DNA of 64,000 nt from assembly GCF_963678635.1 (NCBI RefSeq), contig NC_087064.1, positions 49,335,346 through 49,399,345 of the forward strand, read 5' to 3'. The notes under the pieces were generated by a model that had not been told where the DNA came from, made no database searches, and saw nothing but the letters and a program-made list of their open reading frames with translations. Source of the DNA: Symsagittifera roscoffensis (lineage: Eukaryota; Xenacoelomorpha; Acoela; Convolutidae). This document shows positions 35,550 through 46,039 of the stretch, piece after piece (position 1 is the first letter of the stretch; each line of letters starts with the position of its first letter). Both the position numbers and the translations under genes were made by a program.

Positions 35550-38500
35550 ATGGGTAACTTTTCAAGCCCTGTTAAAGATATTGCACCCGGGAAGCCTGAA
35601 GAGACCCCCAGTTATCGCTGGTTTTCAAATTTTGAGAGTGAAATAGTTGTAGTGGCTGATATTTATGAGGTTAGTCATCATTGATTTTTCAGTTTTTACT
35701 GCCATTGTTCTCATTACTGACATTACCGTTTTTTGAATTAGTTTAGCCCAAGAATATACTTTCCTTGAATGGGAATCATAGCAATGGTGTCTTGTAATGT
35801 AACAGGGAAGCAGAGAAAACCAAGTTGATCGGTTTGAAAAAGGGTTTTGATAAGGTATGGACGAAAGTTTCAAAAAACATCCGCCCTCGAAAAACTCCTG
35901 TATCAACTGTAAACCTTGAAAGAAAGTGAGTACACAATTTTTTTCAACAGTAAGAAAACTCAAGAAGACTGTTTTTGAGGCAACAAGGGCTGTTCTGAAC
36001 AAATTTACAAGAAAGAGTAATTAGCCGGTTGAAAAGTTCTGCAATTGCCACCAAGGGATGTTTCTGAGATGTTTCTTAAAAAGCGAATTGTAATAAAAAA
36101 CTTTTAATTTTTTGAGAATCTTTTTTAAAAAGACCAAATTGATTTCACTATATCTGAAACAGCAACTTGAACTAGGGACAAGAAGTCAAATCTTTTTTGT
36201 ACGGTTTCTTTCTCTTACTTAGATCATCATGGCCTTTGCGTGTACATTGTTCAACGTCTACTTCCTTGCTGTCATCTGTCTGGTGAAGGAAGTCCGTCAG
36301 TGGAAATACTATCCAGTTGCAATCCAGTCTTTCTTCGATCTCATCAGCTGTGGCCTGGTGCTTTTCTACAAGACTCTGCAAGATGCTTTGGTTCGCATGA
36401 AGGACAATGAGGACAGATTCTACTATGGAGGAGAGTTGGCTAAGTGGTACAGAGGAAGTGTGCTTGGGAGGGATTCTGTGTTCTCATTCTGTGTGCAGAA
36501 TTTTGTGCTGGATATCGCAAATGATTACAGGTACACATATGTTAACTGAATATTCAAACGAGGTCTTAAAGATTTCACGGAACCAACTTCAAGTATGAGA
36601 GCAACTTCAATTAGGACTATTTTCACAACCAGATCTCTAATATTTGACAATACGTGCTTCATTTAGCTCGATTTGAAAATCACTTGGAGCAGTAAAATTT
36701 GACCCAAAAACTGACAAATTGAGTACCGAATAATTTTTTTTCAGAAAATCAGAAAGTAACCCAAATTTCAACACAAATTGAAAAACACAGGCCAACAGGA
36801 CATAATTTGGTTTATGTTTTCGGAAAAAGAAATAATCGGTTGCTTTAGCAACTGTGCTGTAAACTTGTGATCGATTTTATGTTTCGACCAATTCGACTTT
36901 TTGTTTCGACTTTGTGTTCGACTTTATGCTTCAACCGATCCAACTTCATGTTTCGACTTTGAGTTCGACTATAGGGCCTTCTCGACTATGGATTGTCGAT
37001 CTAACTCTGACATGTCGAAACATAAATCGCAAACCTCGACCCGGGTTGGACAATAAATAAAATTCTCAAACTGAGTTTTTTGTAGCACTGCGCCCTGCCT
37101 GCTCATCATGGCCTGCGAGCGATACATCCTCGTATGTCACCCGACAACCGCGAAACAGTACCTCACAAACCGAGCCAGAAAATACATCTGCATTACTCTC
37201 ACAATCCTTATCCTTTCTCTCATCTCGTGGTCGGCGAAGTCCACCTTTGTTATATATTTCGACATGTACCATTGCGACAAGTCTTTTTACAATGATTTCG
37301 TGACTCGATATGTGGTTGATGGAATCCTGTTTTTTCTTCTACCAGCACTAATATGTGTTGTGCTCTATTCTCTTGTCGGATTTAGACTGAAGAAAGTTCG
37401 TCAGAATGCAAATCGGAATAAGAATTTGACCGTGGCGTTTCTGTTGACTAGTCTTCTCTGGACTGTCTTGTGGCTGCCTAACTATGCTGTTTTCGTCTAC
37501 GAAGCATTGTTTGACGATGACCCGGAAGTAGTGAAATACTACGAAGGTAGATAAATATTTTCTGTTCTATAGTTATGAAACGGGGGGGGGGGGGATAGAA
37601 ACCGCCTGTTCTTTCAACCATCTACAGGTCGCACCGCTTGTGGCAGTTAAATTTCTCTTCATTCGAAACTCTTTGCTCTTCTGGGTTTAAGCTCAAGGCT
37701 TACCATTACTTTTGCGCTTTTTACGCATTTATTACAAAGACGTTCTAAATGTGGAGGAGATGGATTTGCAGATTATGACAGTCACGGGATAAAAAAAATT
37801 GCAATTTTTTGTTTTCAACGGGCAAATGAAGAAATTTTTCTTCGCATTTTTTTGTTTTCTCTGCAGCTGTTTAAGCTACAGGGATCAAATATTGACAAAA
37901 AGTAAATGGAACTAATTGGAAGTGTTTTTTCGATGTGTTCTTGCTGCTAGTTTTCGAGGTGTTCTTGCTGTGGAAACAACATCCCAAACAGTATAAAAAG
38001 TTTGAATTTATGGACTCAAATTAATTCTTTGGGAAGCTGCTGAGCGTGATTTTTTCTCTTATTGACGAAAAATTACAGATAATAGAAATAACAGAGTTAC
38101 TTGGTCCGGCGTCAAGAAACGGTCATGTCTGTTTTGACGACCTATACACTAAAACTTCTTGAGAGCATATACCAGAAAATTGGACGCAACTGCTAATGAG
38201 GGTCCTGTTCATGGCTTGGAGCAGTAATTTTTCCAAAATATTTGCTAGAACAGTTTTTTGATGACTGAATTCGATCATCAGCGCAAAATTATTCATAAAG
38301 TTTCAGCATTTTTCTTATGCCGGAACAAGTAACTCGGTTAATTCTGTTATCTGTAATTTTTCTGTATAAATCTGTATAAAAAAATTACTCACGATCATCA
38401 GCTTTCCAAATAACGAACTGGAGCCCATATATTCAAACTCGTTATACTGTTTGGGAAAAGTATACTGTTTGCGAACAACCTCTCAAACAGTATAAGGAAT

Positions 38501-39281
38501 TTGAATATAAGGGCTCAACTAGTTCATTGGTAAGCTGATGAGCGTGACTTTCTCTTTGTACCGCCTAAAGATTACCGATAACAGAAAAAATAGAGTTTCT
38601 TAGTCCGGCATAAAAAAATGCTAAATATGTCTGAATATTTTTGCGTTGACGATCGATTTCAGTCATCAAAAAAAATTTGAACCTTTTGCTTCCACAGCAA
38701 GAACACCGAAAATCATTTATGTTATACTGGCTAAGTTACGCCTTCAAAACTAGATTTCTCTCTTTTTGGCTCAGTTGAGCCGGTTCCAATTAATTTCATC
38801 TATCTTTTGTCAAAATTTGAACCCTGTATCTTACAAAGTTGCAGAGAAAACAAAAAAAAACGTAAATAATTTTGTTCCGATTTGCTCGTTGAAAACAAAA
38901 AGTTGCAACTTCTATGTCCCGTGACTGTAGATCAAAAACTGAATTCGTCTTCTGAAATAGAAAAGTATTGTACTGTCGAGTAAAAAAGCCACCTCATGCT
39001 GTTTTGCAGGAGAGGCCCACATTGGACACAGTGTGCCCTACTACATCCTACAGGCACTGGCACGCACCCTGAAGTACACCTACTCTCTCATCAACCCCAT
39101 CATTGTCATATTCACCATCCGCACTTTCCAGAAACCACTCTCTGGCCTCAAGAAGAAATGCTCTTCTTGGATGCGTTTCTTCTTTTCGGCAGGATGGTGG
39201 GGGACACACAAGAAGGCAGATGGCGTTGGAACCGGAAAACAAATAATCGCGCTCAGTATTATTCGTCGTGAGGACTTCTGA
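35550..39281 (+). CDS. Class A (rhodopsin-like) G-protein-coupled receptor (4 exons, 386 aa)
   Basis: This is a plasma-membrane receptor. Exons: 35550-35669 (gag|gttagt), 36223-36530 (ttag|, acag|gtacac), 37086-37546 (tgtag|, gaag|gtagat) and 39010-39281 (tgcag|, stop tga). Lengths 120+308+461+272 give 387 codons with phases 0, 2 and 1. The N-terminus carries an NFS glycosylation sequon. TM1 is around residues 33-60; TM2 carries 'QSFFDLISCG' with the conserved Asp. TM3 begins after 'FSFC' and ends with the ERY motif (154-156). TM4 is 'ICITLTILILSLISW'. ECL2 has a lone Cys ('YHCDKSF') to pair with the TM3 Cys. TM6 has 'WTVLWLPNY' and TM7 'YSLINPIIVIF'. Unusual points: ECL1 is about 40 residues, the NPxxY Tyr is replaced (NPIIV), and the CWxP Cys is Leu. 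The ligand is unknown; a peptide ligand is a guess. Intron 3 holds a large foldback element. Confidence 0.9.
36880..37046. repeat. Cluster of TTCGACTT motifs in GPCR intron 2
   Basis: About nine imperfect copies of 'tttcgac' or 'gttcgactt' are packed into about 165 bp just upstream of exon 3, together with complements such as 'gtcgaaacat'. It is irregularly spaced, so a degenerate simple repeat. Confidence 0.6.
37779..38927. mobile_element. Tc1/mariner-like foldback element in GPCR intron 3 (1.15 kb)
   Basis: The left end cagtcacgggat... is the reverse complement of the right end ...gtcccgtgactg. The right end abuts TA; the left flank is GA, perhaps a mutated TA. The arms pair over hundreds of bases: 'tttgttttcaacgggcaaa' with 'tttgctcgttgaaaacaaa', 'caaacagtataaaaagtttg' with repeated 'caaacagtataaggaatttg' and 'ttatactgtttggg', and 'gttacttggtccggc' with 'gccggaacaagtaac'. 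No transposase is visible. Confidence 0.7.
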
Positions 39282-40640
39282 AAGCTATTTTTAATAGAAA
39301 GCATTATTCCACCATGATAGATTTCAAGAGCAGGTTTAAGGCAAAATGTCCTTATTTTTCAGAAACTTTCTTCAGGATAAATTGCTCTTTTTAAATACTT
39401 TTGACATGTCATTCTGACCAGTCGATTTGAATTATGTCCTAACGGTTGCTCATTATGCGCACCAACACATTTGTCATCGCACGCCAAAAAAGCGCATGTT
39501 AACTGAAATTTACAAAAAAGAAAATTCTTAAATTTTTTTAAATATACTTTATAAGTACTTGGGAAAGTCCACCACTCCTCCCATTCCTTAAAATCCATGA
39601 CCTGCTCTTGTTCAACCTTGCATGACCTCTGTCGACTAATAATTTCATTGATCGCACGTTTTATTTATCTGCTACCAATAATTATGTGTATCAATATAAG
39701 GTTGAACTTTTTATTCGACTACAAGTGCTCGGAAATAAAATCATCAGAAGCAGCATGACACACTTGCCTGCAAACAAGAGAGTTTGTCTTTGCTCAAGGT
39801 ATCTCTGGTTGACTTTCCCGACACAGAAGACCATTAACATCCGCGAAGAAAACTGGGCTCGTCTCATTGATTAGTAACTCGATCTGAGATGCTATACTAA
39901 CGATTTTAGCAAAACGACAATCGTACCGATGCACGTTATAAGATTTCTGGTCAAATTTTGTCTGCTTTCATTTTGTACGACTGTCAGGGTAATTTTTGAG
40001 CTAAAAACAGATTGAGAAATCACGATAACTTTTTTTATTTCGAAGTAAGTTTCTTAAAAGTTTGCACCAAACATTTCGAGGCCAAACTGTGCACGGGATA
40101 GGCACAGATTTTTGTGACTGTATGTTCCCGAATTTCAAAGACATATCCATAAATATGCTCCAAAAACTTCGTGGATTCCGCGTACAAAACCTTTAATGTA
40201 AACTTTGTCGGCACATCTGTTCCGTCGCGGACTCTGCAACCAGCGAGTATAGCTAATTGATATATAATCCGCAAATTGTGAATGGGTTCCGCAATTTTGT
40301 TTATTTCTGAACTTTTAAATGAACATTTAAAAGTTCGCATCAGAATTATTATCCATAGCAATTCGCAATTTAAAAACAAGCGCTTAACCATTGTCAGCGG
40401 AATCCACAATCAAATCTTAAAACATTAGTTAACTAAATCGGTGGATGTCAACCTTTAGCATCGTTCACCCAAAATATTTACTAAAATTGAGATTTTCTTC
40501 AATTTGTGGGGATTGTTGGAAACACAAAGACTAAAGAAAATGAGTATTTGGTTCTGTATTTGGTTCAGTAATCAACATCAGTATTTGAGATGAGGTGATT
40601 CAGAGGTTTTTTGGGGAGAGGTCCCGTGAGAAAGACCTCT
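39282..40640. other. Region downstream of the GPCR, no firm gene
   Basis: It contains the likely 3' UTR of the GPCR and two unassigned frames: 39686-39874 (+), ending LTFPTQKTINIREENWARLI, and 40409-40035 (-), 124 aa, with 'RVRDGTDVPTKFTLKVLY'. Neither has a recognisable domain or clear splice support. Confidence 0.35.
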
Positions 40641-40663
40641 CCTTCTTATTTGAGATTACAGTG

Positions 40664-40840
40664 GGTTCGAAGTTGGGAGTAAGTTGGCAAAAATTGATAT
40701 CGAGGTTGGATGTAAGTTGGCAGGAATTGAGCTTGAAGTTGGGGGCGTTGACAGGAGTTGAGATCGAAGTTGGGTGTGACAGGAAATGAGATCGAAGTTG
40801 TGTGTAGGTTGAGGCAGGAGTTGAGATCGAACGTTTCGTA
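40664..40840 (+). repeat. Degenerate minisatellite, about 33-bp unit
   Basis: At least five imperfect tandem units of the form 'tcgaagttgggtgtaagttg' plus 'gcaggaattgaga' run head to tail. Units vary from about 30 to 35 bp through small indels. Confidence 0.75.
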
Positions 40841-41299
40841 TTTCAACTGGTAGCTGATCAAATTTTAGCAGTAATTGAGATTGATGTCGCTGGTAACTAC
40901 TGGGAAATTAAAAAATATATAAATTAGAACACTATTACATATGAATTTGAAATCCGCAAACAAAACGCGGATTCTAATAACAATATGCAGATTCCATTTA
41001 CAGTTTGCCGATTCTGCTTGAAGTTGCGCATTCCGCAACAGCTCAGCTTCACTATACGTGTCTTTTTTAAATTCTTTGTGGATTCCACAAACTCTTGCGA
41101 ATTCCGCAAATTTGCTTGTTTTTACAGCAAATTTGAGTGGTATAGTGTTTTAGCTTTCCGTTTTTTGCATCCAAAACAGCAAAAACAAACAATGAAAAAA
41201 AAGCAATGTAGCGGATTTTGCGACAAACCTAAATTTCACCTGTTATGGAATCCGCTCACATATCACAAAATGCTCAGTTTGGCTTCATAGTGAAGCCGG

Positions 41300-43760
41300 T
41301 AAATTTTCTGTGAAAATTAAAGTAATTTCGTAGGTTCTCTTCACTACCAGTTTGATAGCTGCCAATGAAAACATCACTTTGAGAGATACGTTTGATAAGC
41401 ATCTTGATTTGATTTCTAGCAGATTCGGAAGCTTCATACTAATTGTAAGTTTAACACACTATCAGAAACTTATTCAAGCAAATTGAAGCAGGTTAACTTA
41501 TTTAGGGTTAACCACAAGCATTGAACCACACGCTGCTGGCACCAAAGTCTACTAATTAAAAAATTAAACAATCTTCTCGGAAGAAAGTCAAAGAAACCAC
41601 AACTTGAAAAATCTAACATTTAAAACACATTCAAAACTTTACTTTGATAAAGAAAGGTTACTTAGGTCTTATTTGATGATGACATCTAGCAGCTGTTAAA
41701 TATATCTCATAAAATAAAATAAACTGGCTCTCAATTAGTTAAATCATAAAATGGTCTCTATTTTTTCTTTTCTTTCAGAAATGTTATGTGGGAATTTTCA
41801 CTCGCATCATTACTGCTCCTCTAATTTAGTACAGATGACGGATTTTTAACTAGTATCAAAAAAGCTGAAACTTGTTATTATGAGTTTATCAATTATTTCA
41901 AATTCAGATTGTAATAAAATGTTGGGTTTCAGTTATGTTTCTTTTTCTCTCCATTGTTTCCATATCCTTCTTCCCTTCTGCTCTTGTGTCGCATTCGACT
42001 CCACGGTTCACCTCATTCGGCAATGAATCGCTATGACCGTAATTTTATCCAGATACGCTACAGGCGCGTATATATTTTCTGTTCGAATTGGGTAAACCAT
42101 TATGAGTTTGATCTTCTTGGAGCAGTGTGCGATTATAATCTGCATTGCAATCAAAACATATTTATATATTTTAAAATTGTGTAGGTGATCGTACCATTGC
42201 GATATCTTTTCTGGGACGTTTGGAATCCTTGTTGAACCTCGGCGCATCCACTGTCACTTTTAACGATTTACTGTCGGGCAAAAACGTGAATCTGTCAATA
42301 TTTTGTTTGAATTCGATATCTACAACAATAATTTTCCAGAACCTCCATAAATTTCTATCTCACAATCTCAGTCAATTTTCTTAATATCGAAGATTGCATT
42401 GAATGTTGTGTGTACAGTCTCACTACACTAATCAGGGCACTACTGACTCATCATGTGGACGAATATTCAACAGGCTCAGCAAACCTTAATCTTTGAGTTT
42501 ATTTTACAGTCCTGGTAGGATCAGAGTCGTCAACCAAACTCGCCAATCAAATACCTGGCCTTGGTTACCATCCCATCTGCTATAGCCATCTACTTGTCCG
42601 CAAACTATTTTTGATCGAAATTCTCGTATCGACATGACATCTCGCAGACTTTGTTAAATGGAAATTCTGCGGTGTCGCCAGAGACAAAAAATTTTGCATG
42701 GACTATGAGTATTGGAGAAAAACATTGGAGAAATCGAATTCTTTTTTATCGAACTCATCATGCACAGTGCAAATATGCATGATGAATCGCTGCTGACTTC
42801 AATGTCTACTACTTGAAGGTTTGTACAATCTTTTCGAAAGAAAGTCAAAGAAACCGCAAATTGAAAAATTTAACATTTGAAAAATTTAACGATCTGTTTT
42901 ATGAGGTCTTTTCCCCACAAATGTTCCATTTTTTTGTCTTAACGCCTCTGATGGCGCTTCAAAATCCATTTTCTCATTTGAATTGACAAGTTTTCGCTCC
43001 CTCGCATATTCTGTTCCTAAAGCATACCATACCGTCCGATATCTTTTTTTCATCTTCTTTCGACAAAAATGTCGTACTTTGTTCCCTAAGTCTCGAATTG
43101 GCGTGCTTTCTCCATCTCCGTTGTTTCAGTCGTTATTTCGCTGTTCTTAAATCAAATTTCTTCACCTTAGCGCGAGTCATACTCAGTTTGCTTCTCAATT
43201 CCCTCTCTCTGAAACCGGCAAATCTGGGTTCGCTCCATACACTTATTTTGACACGTGTGTGATCTGTGGATGACCTCTGGAGTTTTCGGACTCTGGTCTG
43301 TTCCTTTTCTGGACTTTCTTACCTGTTCCTTTCTTTTGCTCTTTTGTTACTATTGTCTCTCTTTGTCTCAAATTGTTTCACCAGGAGAAAAAAGGTATAA
43401 TATATAAACTCAACAGCAGCAACCACTATTTCCTGATCAGAAAATTTATCAAAAAAGGTCGAAGAAAATCGAAATAGTCATATTTCTGCTTAACGTTTCA
43501 CTGCAGAATCTTTTTTGGCACCAAATCTCTCTTGTTCTGTTCTGCCAAGCTTATCGTTAGACCTTCTTTGACGGTTCGACAATTTTATATGAAAAAGATT
43601 CGATTATCGTAGAAACCTTAGGTTGCATCCGGGTAATTCTCTTTGGCCAACTAAATTCCTGACTTGTTTCTGTGCAAACCAGTTGCTACATGAAACTACT
43701 TGATTTCGAAGTATGACTTCAATATTTGGCTCTTTTTACTCCCCCCCCCCTCCCCCCCCC
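41300..43760. other. AT-rich intergenic DNA, no gene recognised
   Basis: Short chance frames only. The section at about 42900-43400 is rich in T and C and could be polypyrimidine-rich intron-like DNA, but no exon could be supported. Confidence 0.4.
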
Positions 43761-43766
43761 CCCCCT

Positions 43767-44520
43767 CACCTGCAAAGCCCAATATTTCTCAACAAGATTC
43801 ATAAATGGTCGAATTTTTTTAGAAGAATTTTGTCGAATTTTTTTAGGTAGACCAAATTGATTTTCTGAGCTCTCCCAAACCACTTATAAAGACCCTAATT
43901 TGACCAAATTTTCTGCGCCGCAGACAAGTTTCTGAAAAAAAGCAAAATAAAAAACACTCTGGAAAATTTCGACGAAATCACAAAGAGCGGAATTTTTGTA
44001 CATACCGCCCCACCGCCGCAATATTTATACATATTGGCGCCAAAGGCGCCTTTAGAAAAACTTTAGGGTCAGTCAAAACTTTAGGGTCAGTCAATTCCCC
44101 CCCCCCCCCACCTGCAAAGCCCAATATTTCTCAACAAGATTCATAAATGGTCGAATTTTTTTAGAAGAATTTTGTCGAATTTTTTTAGGTAGACCAAATT
44201 GATTTTCTGAGCTCTCCCAAACCACTTATAAAGACCCTAATTTGACCAAATTTTCTGCGCCGCAGACAAGTTTCTGAAAAAAAGCAAAATAAAAAACACT
44301 CTGGAAAATTTCGACGAAATCACAAAGAGCGGAATTTTTGTACATACCGCCCCACCGCCGCAATATTTATACATATTGGCGCCAAAGGCGCCTTTAGAAA
44401 AACTTTAGGGTCAGTCAGCCAAAAATGGTTATCTCAAAATAGTACAAAGGTGGAACCCTTCGGGTCGGCAGAGGGTCGAATTCCTGAGGAAGGGCGTCAG
44501 GCAAAGTTCCTCCCCATGTT
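43767..44520 (-). mobile_element. hAT-type MITE with an internal 342-bp tandem duplication
   Basis: The unit at 43767-44108 recurs from 44109; the copies look identical by eye from cacctgcaaagccc to actttagggtcagtca (to about 44416). Family blocks are in reverse order: 'gagctctcccaaaccact', 'ttctgcgccgcagac', 'ggcgccaaaggcgcc', 'tagtacaaaggtgg', 'ctgaggaagggcgtc'. Long C runs precede both units. Confidence 0.8.
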
Positions 44521-44629
44521 TAGTGGTCGGAAAAATTAAATTGAAACTTTGATGGCATGTTACTGGTAGTTCACAACACTGGAACAGTTCGTGCACTTTC
44601 TGGTTAAATTTGCAGTTTTTTATTATAGT

Positions 44630-45640
44630 TAGTTTAAGAGTCTACTTTGTGATTAAGTTTGAGTAAGTTATAGTAGGTTTGACCCGGCGAGTGTGTGTTG
44701 ATGTGAACTCCGAACCAGCTCCGCTTGCAAAAGATGAAATCAGAGGGAACACCTGCGAAGGAGCCCGTCTTGATGTTTCTGCTTAGGGATTTTGATGTAT
44801 GGGCAGAGAGCTTTTCTGAAATAAGGGTATTCAACCCACTCGCCAATACTTTTGTAAATCGGGTGACCGTGTACAAGAAAACCGGGTGAGAGATGATCAC
44901 AATGGCAAGATAACGCATTATCGAATCAGAGCAAGGTTCGTTCTCTGGCGTCTTAATTATAAAAGTCTTTTAACGTTTTTATATTTCGTCTTTTAACGAG
45001 TAAAATGATAGCACAGTTGTCTTACCTCGTCATTGAAAGGAAGCTTTGAGCGTGGAAGGGTGGGGCGGTCACCCTCGCCCCGTTCCCCTCCAGACCACGC
45101 TACTGTGCGTAGAGTACTCGATACGACACAGAAGAGATACCTTCAATCTCACTAGACATTTGCCCTAGCTGGCTGCCGTGAGCTCCAGTATACCTCAAAT
45201 TCATCTTCTCTTCGATAGCGTTTCTTCTTTTAGTCCGCAATCAACTCATCTTTCTTCCCGTGAGCTACACTCAACTGCCATAAAACATCCTCAGTTGCAG
45301 TATTCTTTGCTCAACGTACTCGCAGAACAAGCCATCTACAGACATGTCCTTCGAGCCCGCAGCAGACAGACAGACAAAGAGCATCTTTAATGCATTCATC
45401 AGTGCCATGGCCAATAAGTTGTGCACTGCCAATAAATCAAGCAACTTTTCATCAGAACTGGGTCCCACTTCCACCGCTGAGCTCAATCGCCAGATTTGCG
45501 ATCATAGTTCAAGCTGAGACGCAACCTAGAGCGACAAACATTCCAACTACTGCGACCAAATTCAGTCTTTCTCGGACTACTTTCAGGTTTCAAATCAAAC
45601 AGAGCTTACTTGAAATTACCTTTCAGACTTAATTTAGAAG
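44630..45640. other. Mixed-composition stretch with unassigned short frames
   Basis: The minus-strand frame 44918-44634 (94 aa) and the plus-strand frame 45344-45517 (57 aa, starting MSFEPAADRQTKSIFNAFIS after a possible acceptor atctacag) have more even composition than their surroundings. No domain, partner exon or family was recognised. Confidence 0.25.
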
Positions 45641-45799
45641 ACTCGATTTCAGTTTCGTTCAAAAAACGCTATTTTTAAGTTTTAGTCAAATCACGAAGAG
45701 AACAGAGTTGTACAAGATTCAATCACACTTGAGCTAAAAATAGTCAGAGGTTCAAAATTATATTGAAGCTGGAAAAAATGGCAAAGCATAGGTCAAACA

Positions 45800-46038
45800 T
45801 GGTCACGCAGTGCAAAAATTTGAAAAAAAAACAGGCCAAAAAACCGGCGTTTTAGGCCATTTTTGAATAATATTGACCAACAGTTTGCATTTTTTTGGCG
45901 CGCGCTACCCCCTCAAAAAAAGTTTATTTTGGCAAAAAATGCGCCTTAATGGTCTGTCAGCAAAGGGTGACCATTTGGGTAGGCAGGGGGGTCGAATCCT
46001 TGGGAGAGGCTTCCGCTCTCCCTAAACTTGCTCCTGCA
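45800..46038 (-). mobile_element. hAT-type MITE fragment (reverse)
   Basis: Family blocks 'aaaaacaggccaaaaaac', 'tttttggcgcgcgcta', 'gcagggggg' and 'gtcgaatccttggg', then a degenerate end 'aaacttgctcctgc'. The left terminus is absent. Confidence 0.65.
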
Positions 46039-46039
46039 T

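Noticed and set aside
39686-39874. 62-aa frame downstream of the GPCR as a possible extra exon
   Set aside because: The GPCR already ends properly at 39281, and no phase-compatible junction or domain supports it.
44634-44918. 94-aa minus-strand frame with a hydrophobic N-terminus
   Set aside because: No homology recognised, no TATA box or splice partner that I can defend; kept only as an unassigned note.
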